A DNA stretch of 64,000 nucleotides from Roseibium porphyridii (GCF_026191725.2 NZ_CP120863.1:4072001-4136000), one strand, 5' to 3'; shown: positions 9,729 to 20,190, numbered from the stretch's first letter. The notes: generated by a model from the sequence alone, not told the origin. Made by a program: numbers and translations.

Positions 9729-10433
9729 ATGACCCTAAAACCGAAGAACCCAATCTCAGCATTGAAATCCGCCCTGGAGTACGACTTCAAGGATCTGGAA
9801 CTTCTGAGAGTAGCCCTGACGCATGCCAGTGCGCTCAATCCCTCTGAAACCGTCGCGGGCAGCTATCAGCGACTGGAATTTTTGGGCGACCGGGTTCTTG
9901 GCCTTGCCATTGCCTCCATGCTTCATCAGCACTTTCCAAAAGCTGATGAAGGTGAACTTGCACGGCGTTTCAATCATATGGTCAAGCGAGAGACCTGTGC
10001 CGAAATCGCGCAGGAGCTCGGCATCGGTGACGCAATGCGCATCGGGCTTGCCGAGGCACAGACAGGCGGGCGCAAGAAAACCGCCCTGCTCGCTGATATC
10101 TGCGAAGCGGTGATCGCTGCTATTTATCTGGATGGTGGATTTGAGTCCGCCCAGGACTTCGTCAGACGCCTTTGGGAACCGCGTATGCTATCTTGGTCCG
10201 GTCCGCTAAGAGATGCGAAGACGACATTGCAGGAATGGGCACAGTCCAAAAGTCTGCCAACTCCTCGATATGACGTGATCGGCCGGGATGGCCCTGACCA
10301 TGCTCCCAGTTTTACCGTTGCCGTGATCGTTCAGGGTCTGGCACCAGGGGAAGGCAAAGGCGGTTCAAAGAGGCTTGCCGAACAGAATGCGGCCGAGGCC
10401 GTTCTGCGCCGTGAAGGCGTCTGGAAGGAATGA
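9729..10433 (+). CDS. rnc: Ribonuclease III
   Basis: 234 aa. It cleaves double-stranded RNA and processes rRNA precursors. The RNase III signature RLEFLGDRVLG is at about residues 47-57, with the second acidic cluster at LLADICEAVIAA near 115. A dsRNA-binding domain fills the C-terminal third, from TTLQEWAQ to the end. It is followed 7 bp later by era. Confidence 0.97.
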   Translation: MTLKPKNPISALKSALEYDFKDLELLRVALTHASALNPSETVAGSYQRLEFLGDRVLGLAIASMLHQHFPKADEGELARRFNHMVKRETCAEIAQELGIGDAMRIGLAEAQTGGRKKTALLADICEAVIAAIYLDGGFESAQDFVRRLWEPRMLSWSGPLRDAKTTLQEWAQSKSLPTPRYDVIGRDGPDHAPSFTVAVIVQGLAPGEGKGGSKRLAEQNAAEAVLRREGVWKE

Positions 10434-10440
10434 TGACACC

Positions 10441-11442
10441 GTGAGCGATGAGAACACCAACGGCGATCCGGACGATGAGGACAATGGGTTCGTTGCCCCG
10501 AGCGGCCGTTTTGACATGCCGCTTCCAGAACCTCTGGCCGACATGCCGGCCGACACGAAAGCGGGCTTCGTTGCCCTGATCGGAGCCCCGAATGCGGGCA
10601 AATCAACCCTGATCAATCAGCTCGTCGGCACCAAGGTGTCAATCGTTACTCACAAGGTCCAAACGACGCGTACCATCGTGCGCGGAGTGGCCATGCACGG
10701 CTCCGCCCAACTGGTCTTCATTGACACTCCCGGTATTTTCAAACCCAAACGGCGCCTTGACCGAGCCATGGTCGACACCGCCTGGGGTGGCGCAAGGGAT
10801 GCGGACGTCATTGCGCTTTTGATCGATGCTCGTAAGGGTATCGATGAAGAAGTGGAGAACATATTGAAGCGCCTGAGGAACCAGCCGGCCCCGAAGGTTC
10901 TGATTCTGAACAAAACCGACATTGCCAAGCGGGAAAAACTGCTCAACCTGGCGCAAATGGCCAACGAATACATCGAGTTTGAAGAAACCTTCATGGTTTC
11001 AGCGCTGACCGGCGACGGAACAGACGCGATACTTGACTATTTTGCGTCCAAAGTCCCGGAAGGACCTTGGCTCTATCCCGAAGATCAACCGTCTGATCTG
11101 CCCTTGCGGATCCTTGCGGCAGAGATCACGCGTGAAAAGTTGTTTGAACGCCTGCACCAGGAGCTGCCCTATATTTCCACGGTGGAGACGGAACAATGGC
11201 AAACTCGAAAGGACGGGTCTGCACGTATCGAACAAACGATCTATGTGGAGCGTGACAGCCAGAAGAGCATCGTACTCGGCAAGCGAGGCCAAACGATCAA
11301 AGCAATTTCACAAGCCGCGCGCGAAGAACTATCTGAGATCATCGATGCGCCTGTGCACCTGTTCCTGTTTGTAAAGGTACGCGAAAACTGGGCCAATGAC
11401 CCGGAACGCTACCGCGAAATGGGGTTGGAATTTCCGAAATAA
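10441..11442 (+). CDS. era: GTPase Era
   Basis: 333 aa GTPase that binds 16S rRNA and the inner membrane and is needed for 30S maturation. G1 is GAPNAGKST, G3 is DTPG and G4 is NKTD; the C-terminal KH domain contains VLGKRGQTIKAISQAAREEL. The GTG start at 10441, 7 bp after the rnc stop, is chosen; the frame continues upstream only over rnc. An acidic N-terminal extension of about 40 residues precedes the G domain, longer than in E. coli Era. An ATG at 10516 (MPLPEP) is an alternative start. Confidence 0.95.
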   Translation: MSDENTNGDPDDEDNGFVAPSGRFDMPLPEPLADMPADTKAGFVALIGAPNAGKSTLINQLVGTKVSIVTHKVQTTRTIVRGVAMHGSAQLVFIDTPGIFKPKRRLDRAMVDTAWGGARDADVIALLIDARKGIDEEVENILKRLRNQPAPKVLILNKTDIAKREKLLNLAQMANEYIEFEETFMVSALTGDGTDAILDYFASKVPEGPWLYPEDQPSDLPLRILAAEITREKLFERLHQELPYISTVETEQWQTRKDGSARIEQTIYVERDSQKSIVLGKRGQTIKAISQAAREELSEIIDAPVHLFLFVKVRENWANDPERYREMGLEFPK

Positions 11443-11521
11443 CTGGCATTCAGACCGAATTTCGCGAAGATCGGCAAAGCAGATCCGGTATCGATTGTCA
11501 TCCAAGCACGGGACCTGAGAC

Positions 11522-12280
11522 GTGGAGTGGAGCGGACGCGGCGTGGTTCTCACCACCCGCAAACATGGTGAAAACGACATCATTCTGGAAGTCATGACGC
11601 TGGACCGGGGACGTCACCTCGGCCTGGTGCGCGGTGGACGATCCAGACGCCACCGCCCCATGCTGCAGCCTGGAAACGAGCTGGATTTGACCTGGAAAGC
11701 ACGTCTTTCCGATCATTTGGGTCAATTCCAGATTGAGCCTCACGCTCTGCGAGCTGGAGACCTCATGACAAACTCGGTTGGCCTCACGGCTCTTCAGCAC
11801 CTTGCATTTCTGCTCAGGCTATTGCCTGAACGCCATCCTTATCCGAAGCTCTATTCAGCCTTGGCTGTTGTTCTTGATCATTTGGAGAGTTCAGACGCCG
11901 CTGCGGCACTGCTCATCCGATTCGAGCTCGAGCTGCTTCGCGATCTTGGTGTTGGCCTGGATCTTACATCGTGCGCGGCAAACGGCACGCAGGAAGACCT
12001 CGTCTATGTCTCACCAAAATCGGCTCGCGCAGTCAGTCGGCAGGCCGGCCTCCCCTATCATGACAAGCTTTTGCCACTGCCCTCCTTCCTACTGGATGGA
12101 CAGCGACAGAAGGGCAGCGAACTGACCTGGCATGACGTGACGGAGGGGTTTGAACTGACAGGCTTTTTCCTGAACCGACACCTGATGGAGCGAAACGGTG
12201 AAGACAGCGGTACGCGTGACATGCTGGTCGGAGCGTTGGAAAAACGGTTTCGCGCCGACTTTCCCTGGAATTTTCAATAG
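11522..12280 (+). CDS. recO: DNA repair protein RecO
   Basis: 252 aa. RecO anneals DNA and helps RecR load RecA at SSB-coated gaps. An N-terminal OB fold starts MEWSGRGVVLTTRKHGEND, which matches alphaproteobacterial RecO and supports the GTG start at 11522. The C-terminal helical part contains RFELELLRDLGVGLDLTSCAA; most of the zinc-finger cysteines of some RecO proteins are missing here. It ends convergently with the second lepB, 19 bp apart. Confidence 0.94.
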   Translation: MEWSGRGVVLTTRKHGENDIILEVMTLDRGRHLGLVRGGRSRRHRPMLQPGNELDLTWKARLSDHLGQFQIEPHALRAGDLMTNSVGLTALQHLAFLLRLLPERHPYPKLYSALAVVLDHLESSDAAAALLIRFELELLRDLGVGLDLTSCAANGTQEDLVYVSPKSARAVSRQAGLPYHDKLLPLPSFLLDGQRQKGSELTWHDVTEGFELTGFFLNRHLMERNGEDSGTRDMLVGALEKRFRADFPWNFQ

Positions 12281-12299
12281 GGCTTTTCTCAGACCTATC

Positions 12300-13001
12300 T
12301 CAGTTCTGCTCCAGGGAGCGCCAAACAAACCCGTCTTCGGGACCTGAGAAATAGACATGCCGGGCGATGCCGGTGACATTTTCTATCGGTACAAATCCAA
12401 AATGACCTTGCATGCGGCTATCTATCGAATTGTCCCGGTTGTCACCCAGCACGAACAAATGCCCCTCGGGGATATCGAATTCCGGTGTTTCGTCGAACCT
12501 GCCGTCAACCTGAAGGTCAATGACCTCATGTGATCTCCCGTTCGGCAAGGTCTCGCGGTAGGTCTGAACCATTGAAACTTTTCCATCTCTGGACTTTTCT
12601 TCAATCGCTTCCGTTTGCTGCCGCTCGAAGGGCTGACCGTTCAGATAGACTTCCCCTTTTTTCATCTGGATGCGCTCACCCGACAGGCCAATCACACGCT
12701 TTACATATGTGACGCCCGGGTTCTGAGGATGACGGAAAACGACGATGTCTCCGCGCTCGGGTGCATATCTTTCACCAATGATTGGAAAGATCTGGCTGAC
12801 AAGAAAACTGTCTCCTTGCTGAAGCGTCGGGCGCATGCTGCCTGCAGGTGTTTCAAAAGGTTTGGCGCGCAAATAGTAGAAACTTGTCGAGAAAAACGCA
12901 GTGGTTATTAGCGCCAAAACCCCCAGGACCAATCCTGACAAAAGGAGTGTCTTCACAGATCGGGTCAATTTCAGCTCCTTGAATTCAAATGTTAAAATCA
13001 T
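12300..13001 (-). CDS. Signal peptidase I paralogue
   Basis: 233 aa from the ATG at 13001. One membrane segment lies near residues 15-37. All catalytic elements are kept: Ser in TPAGSMRPTL, Lys in YVKRVIGLSGE, and LGDNRDNSIDSR. The spacing of the boxes is close to the primary LepB upstream of rnc, so this is a complete second peptidase and not a remnant. It is transcribed alone, convergent with recO. Its role could be redundancy or a particular substrate set; sequence alone does not decide. Confidence 0.9.
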   Translation of the reverse strand: MILTFEFKELKLTRSVKTLLLSGLVLGVLALITTAFFSTSFYYLRAKPFETPAGSMRPTLQQGDSFLVSQIFPIIGERYAPERGDIVVFRHPQNPGVTYVKRVIGLSGERIQMKKGEVYLNGQPFERQQTEAIEEKSRDGKVSMVQTYRETLPNGRSHEVIDLQVDGRFDETPEFDIPEGHLFVLGDNRDNSIDSRMQGHFGFVPIENVTGIARHVYFSGPEDGFVWRSLEQN

Positions 13002-13315
13002 GAACGGGGGCAAAGTGAAACGTGGCCAGTTCGATGTATTCAATGTCAGCGAAATTTCAACCAGAGCGCATCAATCACGCTCCTCTCCACCTGGTTGAAT
13101 GAATATTTGCCCCCCGGCAAGTCGCCTGACTTGCAGTTCCAGCAAACAGACAGAAGCCAAGTCGATCTAAAGGCTTCGGGTATAGTTGGGTCGAACAGAG
13201 ATATTGTACATTTTTGCTCACTACACGTTCGATTTCCGTTGAAAATCCGCCATTCGTGGCTGCAAACATCCGCAATCGAATTGCACCGGTTGGCGGAAAG
13301 GTTTAGCAAGCGAAT
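13002..13315. other. Intergenic region between lepB paralogue and parC
   Basis: 314 bp between divergent genes, so it must hold both promoters. I see no strong -35/-10 pair, no hairpin with a T-run and no credible small gene. A GGAAAGG about 10 bp before the parC ATG is a usable ribosome binding site. Confidence 0.4.
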
Positions 13316-15571
13316 ATGGGAAAAGAGACGACACCTCCACCAAGCGGCGGAATCGAAGGCATCAATCTGAAAGACGCGCTGGAAGAGCGCTATCTTGCAT
13401 ATGCCCTTTCGACCATCATGCACCGGGCACTGCCGGATGTGCGCGACGGTTTGAAACCGGTTCACCGACGCCTTCTATACGCCATGCGGCTCCTGAAGCT
13501 GGACCCGGGTGCCGGTTTCAAGAAATGCGCACGTGTGGTCGGTGACGTAATCGGTAAATACCACCCCCATGGTGACCAGGCTGTCTATGACGCACTTGTC
13601 CGGCTGGCACAGGACTTTGCGCAGCGTTATCCGCTGATCGACGGTCAGGGCAACTTCGGCAATGTCGACGGCGATAACGCGGCTGCGATGCGTTACACCG
13701 AAGCCCGAATGACGGACACGGCGAAGAGGTTGCTTGATGGCCTAGACGAAAACGCTGTTGATTTCCGGGAAACCTACGATGGCGAAGACAAGGAACCTAT
13801 CGTTCTGCCCGGCGGGTTCCCGAACCTGCTTGGAAACGGGTCTTCTGGCATCGCGGTCGGCATGGCGACATCGATCCCGCCGCATAATGCCTTTGAACTT
13901 TGCGAAGCCTGCCAGCACCTGATCAAGAACCCGAAGGCGGAAGTCGACCAGCTTCTTGAATTCATCAAGGGGCCTGATTTTCCGACTGGTGGTCTGCTTG
14001 TGTCGGACCAGGGATCCATTCGCGAAGCCTATGCCACCGGTCGAGGAAGCTTCCGTATCCGGGCGCGTTGGGAAGTTGAGGATCTGGGACGTGGCCAATG
14101 GGTCATCGTGGTTTCAGAAATTCCCTATCAGGTCCAAAAATCTCGCCTCATAGAGAAGATCGCCGAGCTGCTGACGGCACGCAAACTTCCGTTGCTGGAC
14201 GATGTTCGTGACGAGTCGGCGGAAGACATTCGTGTCGTGCTGGTTCCACGGTCTCGCAACGTCGATGCCAATCTGCTGATGGAATCCTTGTTCAAGCTCA
14301 CCGACCTTGAAAACCGCTTTTCGTTGAACATGAATGTTCTGTCCATGGGCAAGGTGCCGATGGTCATGGGCCTCAAGCAGGTGCTTCGTGAATGGCTGGA
14401 CCATCGCAAAGTCGTGCTGATACGCCGTTCCGAGTACCGGCTCGGTCAGATAAATCACCGACTTGAGGTCCTTGCAGGCTATTTGATTGCCTATCTGAAT
14501 CTTGATGAAGTGATCCGCATCATTCGTGAAGAGGATGATGCCAAGGCTGAGCTGATCAGAACGTTCGAACTGACCGATGTTCAAGCTGAAGCCATCTTGA
14601 ACATGCGCCTGAGATCCTTGCGCAAGCTGGAAGAATTGGAAATCCGCAAGGAGCACGACAAGCTCACCGAGGAAAAGGACCAGCTGTCGAAACTGCTCGG
14701 TTCCGACGCTCGCCAGTGGACCAAGATATCCAAGGAAATCTCCGAAATTTCCAAGGTTTATGGTCCGGAGACCGAGATCGGTCGGCGGCGCACGGACAAA
14801 TCCGAAGCACCGGAAGCCGACCTTGTCGATATTCAACAGGCGATGATTGAAAAGGAACCGATCACCGTCATTATCTCCGAGAAGGGCTGGATACGCGCGC
14901 TCAAAGGCCACCAGACGGACCTGTCGAGCTTGTCCTTCAAACAGGGGGACAATCTGAAGCTGTCGTTCCATGCAGAAACAACGGACAAGATCCTGGTTTT
15001 CTCAACGGGCGGCAAGTTCTTTACCCTTGGTGCAGACCGGCTTCCTGGCGGTCGCGGCCATGGCGAACCCATCCGTCTGATGGTTGAAATGGACGAAGCG
15101 CAGGATGTTGTGAACGCGTTTGTTCACAAGGCGGGGCGGAACCTGCTGTTGTCCAACAACGAAGCGCGCGGATTTGTTGTCTGTGAAGATGACGTCATTG
15201 CCAACACGCGCAAAGGCAAGCAGGTATTGAACCTTTCTACACCGGCTGAGGCTTCGTTGTGTGTCGAAGCAACTGGCGATCAGGTTGCCGTCATAGGTGA
15301 AAACCGCAAATTGCTTGTGTTCCCCTTGGCGCAGATACCGCAGATGGGCCGTGGACGCGGAGTGCGGCTACAGCGCTACAGGGATGGAAACATCTCCGAC
15401 TTGCGCGTCTTCAGCGCCGAACAGGGTCTGACTTGGACAGACAGTTCCGGACGGAGCTTCACACGATCTCTCGATGAACTTGCGGATTGGCGCGGAGAAC
15501 GCGGGAACGCTGGCCGCTTGCCGCCAACCGGCTTCCCACGGTCGAACAAGTTCGGTCCAAATAAACTATAA
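13316..15571 (+). CDS. parC: DNA topoisomerase IV subunit A
   Basis: 751 aa. ParC cuts DNA in the ParC2ParE2 enzyme that decatenates daughter chromosomes. The catalytic tyrosine is Tyr127 in RYTEARM. The quinolone-pocket segment [12 protein letters not shown] carries Gln88 and Asp92 where E. coli ParC has Ser80 and Glu84. The C-terminal part (from about residue 500) carries beta-pinwheel repeats, for example [14 protein letters not shown]. The length and lack of a GyrA box separate it from GyrA. Its last codons overlap the end of the convergent AraC gene by 6 bp. Confidence 0.95.
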   Translation: MGKETTPPPSGGIEGINLKDALEERYLAYALSTIMHRALPDVRDGLKPVHRRLLYAMRLLKLDPGAGFKKCARVVGDVIGKYHPHGDQAVYDALVRLAQDFAQRYPLIDGQGNFGNVDGDNAAAMRYTEARMTDTAKRLLDGLDENAVDFRETYDGEDKEPIVLPGGFPNLLGNGSSGIAVGMATSIPPHNAFELCEACQHLIKNPKAEVDQLLEFIKGPDFPTGGLLVSDQGSIREAYATGRGSFRIRARWEVEDLGRGQWVIVVSEIPYQVQKSRLIEKIAELLTARKLPLLDDVRDESAEDIRVVLVPRSRNVDANLLMESLFKLTDLENRFSLNMNVLSMGKVPMVMGLKQVLREWLDHRKVVLIRRSEYRLGQINHRLEVLAGYLIAYLNLDEVIRIIREEDDAKAELIRTFELTDVQAEAILNMRLRSLRKLEELEIRKEHDKLTEEKDQLSKLLGSDARQWTKISKEISEISKVYGPETEIGRRRTDKSEAPEADLVDIQQAMIEKEPITVIISEKGWIRALKGHQTDLSSLSFKQGDNLKLSFHAETTDKILVFSTGGKFFTLGADRLPGGRGHGEPIRLMVEMDEAQDVVNAFVHKAGRNLLLSNNEARGFVVCEDDVIANTRKGKQVLNLSTPAEASLCVEATGDQVAVIGENRKLLVFPLAQIPQMGRGRGVRLQRYRDGNISDLRVFSAEQGLTWTDSSGRSFTRSLDELADWRGERGNAGRLPPTGFPRSNKFGPNKL

Positions 15572-16483
15572 AGTTTGACCGCCGGCGGCGTGCAGGCGCC
15601 GCCATTCGCCCGGAGACATGCCGAAGGCACGCTTGAAGTGTCGGTTCATGTGGCTTTGATCGGAAAATCCGCTGCCAACAGCGGCATCGGCAAGCTTCTC
15701 GCCCTTCTGCAATTTAAGCTTCACCCGATCCAGACGTCGCATGACCAGGTAGCGATGCGGACTGGTGCCGTAGGCACGACGAAACTGGCGGGCAAGAGAA
15801 TATCGGTCGATTTGCGCGATCGCTTCAAGGTCGGCCAGTGTCACGTCCCGATCGCAACACTCCTTCATCAAGTCGCTGCATTCCTTCAAGGCTTTGTGGT
15901 CAAGCACTGCCGGTCTGTTAGACTTTCCGTTGTCTGCATGCCGTTTCAGACAGGCAGCAAGATCGGCAAGCAAGCAGTCACGTTTCAAGTCTCCGATTTC
16001 ACACTCGATATCGGACAGGGCCTCGACAAGATCCTGTCGAAACTCAATATCGGTCAGAACTGGTGAAGATACGAAGGGAAGTCCGCTGTCCCGGCCCGCT
16101 GCGAGCGCGTCTGAGATCTTTTCGGGCGGAACATAAATCATTCGATAACGCAGGCCTTGTTCATTCCCAGCTCCGCCATCGTGGAGTTCGTCAGGGTGAA
16201 TGACAATGACCTGACCTGGCAAGGATGCCTGCCCCTCTCCCCGATAGTTGAATGTTTGCACGCCGTTGATGGTCAAACCGATCGCATAAGTGTCGTGGCG
16301 ATGCGGAGAAAATCCATTGCCTTGAAACCGGGCTTCAATGCGCTCAATACCGGCTTCAGGTGGCGCTGATGTTATTCCGTCTCCCGGCGTGTTGCACAAA
16401 CGTTCAAGACCTGCACCCAGCCCCGCATCTAGGGTCTGGGCCGTGTTGTTTTCTTGATACCCCAACGTGGAGTTTGTGCTCAT
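15566..16483 (-). CDS. AraC-family transcriptional regulator
   Basis: About 305 aa. An N-terminal cupin-like sensing domain ([22 protein letters not shown], about residues 60-85) is followed by a C-terminal double helix-turn-helix, with [21 protein letters not shown].. and [26 protein letters not shown]. The best AUG at 16483 shares the CATG tetranucleotide with the start of the divergent DUF2000 gene, leaving no room for a promoter, so the true start may be the TTG at 16465 or further upstream. Because it faces the DUF2000 gene, that gene is a likely target. Confidence 0.88.
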   Translation of the reverse strand: MSTNSTLGYQENNTAQTLDAGLGAGLERLCNTPGDGITSAPPEAGIERIEARFQGNGFSPHRHDTYAIGLTINGVQTFNYRGEGQASLPGQVIVIHPDELHDGGAGNEQGLRYRMIYVPPEKISDALAAGRDSGLPFVSSPVLTDIEFRQDLVEALSDIECEIGDLKRDCLLADLAACLKRHADNGKSNRPAVLDHKALKECSDLMKECCDRDVTLADLEAIAQIDRYSLARQFRRAYGTSPHRYLVMRRLDRVKLKLQKGEKLADAAVGSGFSDQSHMNRHFKRAFGMSPGEWRRLHAAGGQTL

Positions 16484-16889
16484 GTTCGAAACCAAATTTG
16501 TCGTTGTTGTTCGCGACGACCTTGCCGTTTGGCAAAAGCTGAATGTCACCGCTTTTCTGGCGACCGGTATTGCCTCCGCCAAGGTTGAAATCATTGGTGA
16601 AAACTATCGCGATGCTGCCAATAATGTCTATTATCCAATGAGCGTCCAGCCGATCATTGTGCTTTGCGCAGACGCAGAAACACTTGCCAAGATACAGCAG
16701 CGCGCGCTGAATCGAGACGTTTCCTCCAGCCTCTATGTCGAAGAGATGTTTGCAACGGGACACGACACCGCCAACAGGGAGGTGTTCTCGAAATTCTCGC
16801 CAGACAACGCCAATGTTGTGGGGATTGCCTTTCACACCGACAGGAAAACTGCAGACAAAATCTCAAAAGGGGCTCGCATGCATCCCTGA
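16482..16889 (+). CDS. DUF2000 family protein
   Basis: 135 aa cytoplasmic protein of the peptidyl-tRNA hydrolase-like DUF2000 family, with [18 protein letters not shown] at the start and a central LNVTAFLATGIA. No catalytic function is assigned to the family. GTGGAG about 9 bp upstream supports the ATG at 16482. It is divergent from the AraC regulator, with which it probably forms a regulator-target pair. Confidence 0.82.
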   Translation: MFETKFVVVVRDDLAVWQKLNVTAFLATGIASAKVEIIGENYRDAANNVYYPMSVQPIIVLCADAETLAKIQQRALNRDVSSSLYVEEMFATGHDTANREVFSKFSPDNANVVGIAFHTDRKTADKISKGARMHP

Positions 16890-16982
16890 ACCGTTCGACT
16901 TCATCTAAAGTCTGGTCCTTGGCCCCTCGACGAATTGCCTTTTGGGGGGCAATCTTCGGTTCTCTGTCAGATGAGGGAAACA

Positions 16983-18146
16983 ATGATCGGTGCATTCACT
17001 TTCAACACCAGCCAACGCATCGTCTTTGAAAACGGATCCGCGGAACGACTGACAGACCACGCTGCCGAATTCCTTGGTGAACGTCCGTTCCTTGTCACCG
17101 ACCCGGGGATCCTGTCTCTTGGTCTGCAAAGCCCTTGTGAGCGCGCAATTGTTAAAACCGGCCGCGATCTGGGACGGTTTGAAAAAGTTGCCGCCGATCC
17201 ACCGCGAGCACTTGTCGCTGAGGCCGTGGATGCGGCAAAACGGCATCGAGCGACCTCAATTATCGGCTTTGGCGGCGGTTCGTCCCTTGACGTTGCCAAA
17301 CTCGTTGCGCTCCTTGCCGGCAGCAATGAGGACTTGGATGGGGCCTGGGGAATTGGAAATGCCAAGGGACCACGTTTGCCGCTTATCCTGATACCGACAA
17401 CAGCGGGTACCGGTTCCGAAGTAACACCAATCTCGATCATCACTGTTGGCGATGAGGAAAAGCGCGGCGTCGTGTCACCGGTCCTGTTGCCAGACATTGC
17501 CGTTCTTGATCCGCTTTTGACACTCGGACTGCCCGGCCCGGTGACGGCGGCCACGGGTATAGATGCCATGGTGCATGCCATTGAGGCCTATGCCTCGAAA
17601 TCTGCAAACAATAATCCTGTTTCCAAGGCACTTGCGGTCGAAGCATTGCGACTTTTGGGAGCCAATATCGAAACAGCGGTTTTTTCGCCACAAAATGAGA
17701 GCGCTCGCGGCGCGATGCTTCTCGGCTCCATGCTCGCAGGCATGGCATTTGCCAACGCGCCGGTGGCCGCCGTACACGCCCTCGCCTACCCGATCGGTGG
17801 AACCTTTCACGTCCCACACGGCCTTTCAAACGCACTGGTGCTGCCGCATGTCCTGAAGTACAATAATCCAGTTGCTGCAGAGCTTTACGCTGAAATTGCA
17901 CCCGTCTTGTTTCCCGATCTTGCCCTTATCGATGATCCGTCGAACTGCGCAGACGAGTTTGCGGAAAGGCTAGCCGACCTGTCAGAAAAACTCGGACTTC
18001 AAACCAGTTTGCGCGACGTTGGCATCGGCGAAGATGACCTTCCCAAGATGGCACGTGATGCCATGAAACAAACGCGGCTCCTGATCAACAACCCGCGCGA
18101 CATCGCTGAAAAAGACGCTCTTGAGATCTATACGGCCGCCCTATGA
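16983..18146 (+). CDS. Iron-containing alcohol dehydrogenase
   Basis: 387 aa NAD(P)-dependent group III alcohol dehydrogenase. The nucleotide-binding loop is GFGGGSSLDVAK (about residues 92-103) and the family box is PTTAGTGSEVTPIS. Metal ligands fit the histidines in HAIEAY and in HALAYPIGGTFHVPHG plus an upstream Asp. GAGGG about 8 bp before the ATG at 16983 supports this start. Its ATGA junction with the thioesterase gene shows translational coupling. The substrate is not determined; homologues act on 1,2-diols, lactaldehyde, butanol or maleylacetate. Confidence 0.92.
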   Translation: MIGAFTFNTSQRIVFENGSAERLTDHAAEFLGERPFLVTDPGILSLGLQSPCERAIVKTGRDLGRFEKVAADPPRALVAEAVDAAKRHRATSIIGFGGGSSLDVAKLVALLAGSNEDLDGAWGIGNAKGPRLPLILIPTTAGTGSEVTPISIITVGDEEKRGVVSPVLLPDIAVLDPLLTLGLPGPVTAATGIDAMVHAIEAYASKSANNNPVSKALAVEALRLLGANIETAVFSPQNESARGAMLLGSMLAGMAFANAPVAAVHALAYPIGGTFHVPHGLSNALVLPHVLKYNNPVAAELYAEIAPVLFPDLALIDDPSNCADEFAERLADLSEKLGLQTSLRDVGIGEDDLPKMARDAMKQTRLLINNPRDIAEKDALEIYTAAL

Positions 18147-18601
18147 CGACAAGTATCCCTCCACAAGTTGCCCGCCCCGTCTCATTAAACCGTTCGGATT
18201 TCAAAGCTTTTCAACAAATCCCCACCAGGTGGATGGATGTGGACATCTATGGCCATGTCAACAATGTCCAGTATTTGAGCTTCTTCGACACTGCCGTGAA
18301 TGGCTGGTACGTGGCCAATGGCCTTCTGGATCCGGTAAACAGTTCCGAGATCTTTCTGGTCGTCGAGACTGGATGCCACTATTTTTCCGAACTCACATTC
18401 CCTAATGAGGTCTCCGCAGGTCTCAAGATCGAAAAACTTGGCGGAAGTTCTGTGGTTTTCAGGATCGGTCTGTTTTCGGGCGACGCCAACGAAACGGCTG
18501 CGCACGGGCGTTTCGTCCATGTGCAGGTGGACCGAAACAGCCGAAGACCAGTCACAATTTCCCACCAGAAACGCAGTATCCTAACAAGCTTGATGGCTTA
18601 A
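18143..18601 (+). CDS. Hotdog-fold acyl-CoA thioesterase
   Basis: 152 aa, 4-hydroxybenzoyl-CoA thioesterase/YbgC-like. The active-site segment DVDIYGHVNNVQYLSFFD (about residues 31-48) has the Asp-x-x-Gly-His-Val-Asn pattern. It hydrolyses acyl-CoA in the cytoplasm. It overlaps the alcohol dehydrogenase stop by ATGA, so the two products are probably made together; a shared pathway from an alcohol or aldehyde to an acyl-CoA is possible but unproven. Confidence 0.9.
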   Translation: MTTSIPPQVARPVSLNRSDFKAFQQIPTRWMDVDIYGHVNNVQYLSFFDTAVNGWYVANGLLDPVNSSEIFLVVETGCHYFSELTFPNEVSAGLKIEKLGGSSVVFRIGLFSGDANETAAHGRFVHVQVDRNSRRPVTISHQKRSILTSLMA

Positions 18602-18788
18602 ATAGGCATCAATCACACAAGTCGTGGAAGTTCTGGCACAAACCACAAGCTTTCAACAGGATTGCCGGTTGAAGGTAAAAGTGACAAACCACAGGAAAGT
18701 CACACACCATTCACAGCTTATCCTCAGGCTGATAACAGGTTGCACACAGACTCGATTGCGATCCTGAGGTTCAAAAAAGAAGTGTCGC

Positions 18789-19268
18789 TTAGCCCAAATT
18801 CTTCATAAGGCGAGACTTTTCGCGTTGCCAATCGCGCTTTTTCTCAGTCTCGCGCTTGTCATGAAGCTTCTTCCCTCGCGCAAGGGCCAGTTCAAGCTTC
18901 GCCCGGCCCTTGTCGTTGAAATAAAGCTTGAGCGGGACAATGGTCTTGCCTTCCTTTTGAACCGCTCCTGCAAGCTTCCCGATTTCACGCTTGTGTAACA
19001 ATAGCTTACGCGGACGACGCGGCTCGTGATTGAAACGGTTGGCCTGAAGATATTCCGGAATATAAACGTTGTAGATCCAAATCTCTCCGCCATATTCAGC
19101 CGCGTAGGATTCGGCAATATTCGCCTTGCCGTTGCGCAGGGATTTGACTTCCGTGCCCTTCAGCTCAATGCCAGCTTCCAGCGTGTCCTCTATTTCAAAG
19201 TTGAAACGGGCTTTCCGGTTGTCGGAGATAATGGTCCGTCCCGGAACGTCCCCCTTTTTCGGAGCCAT
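18789..19268 (-). CDS. smpB: SsrA-binding protein SmpB
   Basis: 159 aa. SmpB binds tmRNA and rescues stalled ribosomes. The oligonucleotide-binding barrel includes [20 protein letters not shown] and [14 protein letters not shown], and the C-terminal basic tail [17 protein letters not shown] is typical. It lies 43 bp downstream of dapA on the same strand, a common alphaproteobacterial linkage. No tmRNA gene is visible nearby. Confidence 0.97.
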   Translation of the reverse strand: MAPKKGDVPGRTIISDNRKARFNFEIEDTLEAGIELKGTEVKSLRNGKANIAESYAAEYGGEIWIYNVYIPEYLQANRFNHEPRRPRKLLLHKREIGKLAGAVQKEGKTIVPLKLYFNDKGRAKLELALARGKKLHDKRETEKKRDWQREKSRLMKNLG

Positions 19269-19311
19269 TTTGTTCTTTCCAGGTGCGCTGCACCTTGTTT
19301 GTTACGTCCGA

Positions 19312-20190
19312 TCAGTTGATCAAGCCTGCATGCGCCATTGCATCTCTGACTTCGGTCCTCGCGCTTTCCGAGATCGGAACAAGCGGCAGACGAAGTTCCT
19401 CGTCGATCTTGCCAAGCAGCGACAATGCGTATTTCGACCCACCCGGGCTCGGTTCCAGAAACAAAGCGCGATGTAGTGGAGCCAAGCGGTCCTGCAGTTC
19501 CAAGGCTTTTTTATAGTCACCTGCGCGCGTGGCTGCCTGGAATTCAGCACACATTCGCGGAGCAACATTGGCGGTTACGGAAATACAGCCGACGCCCCCA
19601 TGAGCGTTGAATGCCAATGCTGAAATATCTTCGCCGGACAACTGAACGAATTCCGGTCCACACAAATGCCGTTGGCGACTCGCCTTTGCCATATCCGCGG
19701 TCGCGTCTTTGACACCTTTGATGTTTTCGCAGGTTTCAAAGAGCTCAGCCATTGTCTCCGGGGTCATATCGATGATGGAGCGACCCGGAATGTTGTAGAT
19801 GAAGATCGGAATGCCGACAGCATCGTTGACAGCCTTGAAGTGTGCTTTCAATCCGGCCTGATTTGGCTTGTTGTAATATGGTGTTACGACAAGAATTGCA
19901 TTGGCGCCGGCCCTTTCGGCATGCTGCGCAAAATCAATCGCTTCAGTCGTATTGTTAGACCCGGCCCCCGCCATTACGGGAACGCGGCCAGATGCTGCTT
20001 CGACACAGAGTTCAATTACACGCTTGTGCTCTTCGTGGGTCAGCGTCGGGCTTTCACCAGTTGTACCAACAGGCACGAGACCGGAAGAGCCCTCAGAAAT
20101 CTGCCAATCTACAAAGTCCTGGAACCGTTTCTCGTCAAGTACTCCATCCTTGAAGGGTGTAATCAGTGCTGGAATGGAGCCTTTGAACAT
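19312..20190 (-). CDS. dapA: 4-hydroxy-tetrahydrodipicolinate synthase
   Basis: 292 aa. It condenses pyruvate with aspartate semialdehyde in lysine and diaminopimelate synthesis. Pyruvate-binding GTTGESP (near residue 43), Tyr/Arg in [10 protein letters not shown] (near 133-138) and the Schiff-base lysine in GVKDATAD (near 161) are all present. Linkage with smpB makes this the likely housekeeping copy; a second, closely similar gene lies at 60095-60973. Confidence 0.95.
   Translation of the reverse strand: MFKGSIPALITPFKDGVLDEKRFQDFVDWQISEGSSGLVPVGTTGESPTLTHEEHKRVIELCVEAASGRVPVMAGAGSNNTTEAIDFAQHAERAGANAILVVTPYYNKPNQAGLKAHFKAVNDAVGIPIFIYNIPGRSIIDMTPETMAELFETCENIKGVKDATADMAKASRQRHLCGPEFVQLSGEDISALAFNAHGGVGCISVTANVAPRMCAEFQAATRAGDYKKALELQDRLAPLHRALFLEPSPGGSKYALSLLGKIDEELRLPLVPISESARTEVRDAMAHAGLIN

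Noticed and set aside
14114..14971. 285-codon antisense open frame inside parC
   Set aside because: Shadow frame of a highly conserved gene; no domain or start signal.
18602..18788. DnaA-box-like words (TTATCCTCA, TGATAACAG) between thioesterase gene and smpB
   Set aside because: Only one or two imperfect matches, without an AT-rich unwinding element or replication genes nearby; not enough for an origin.
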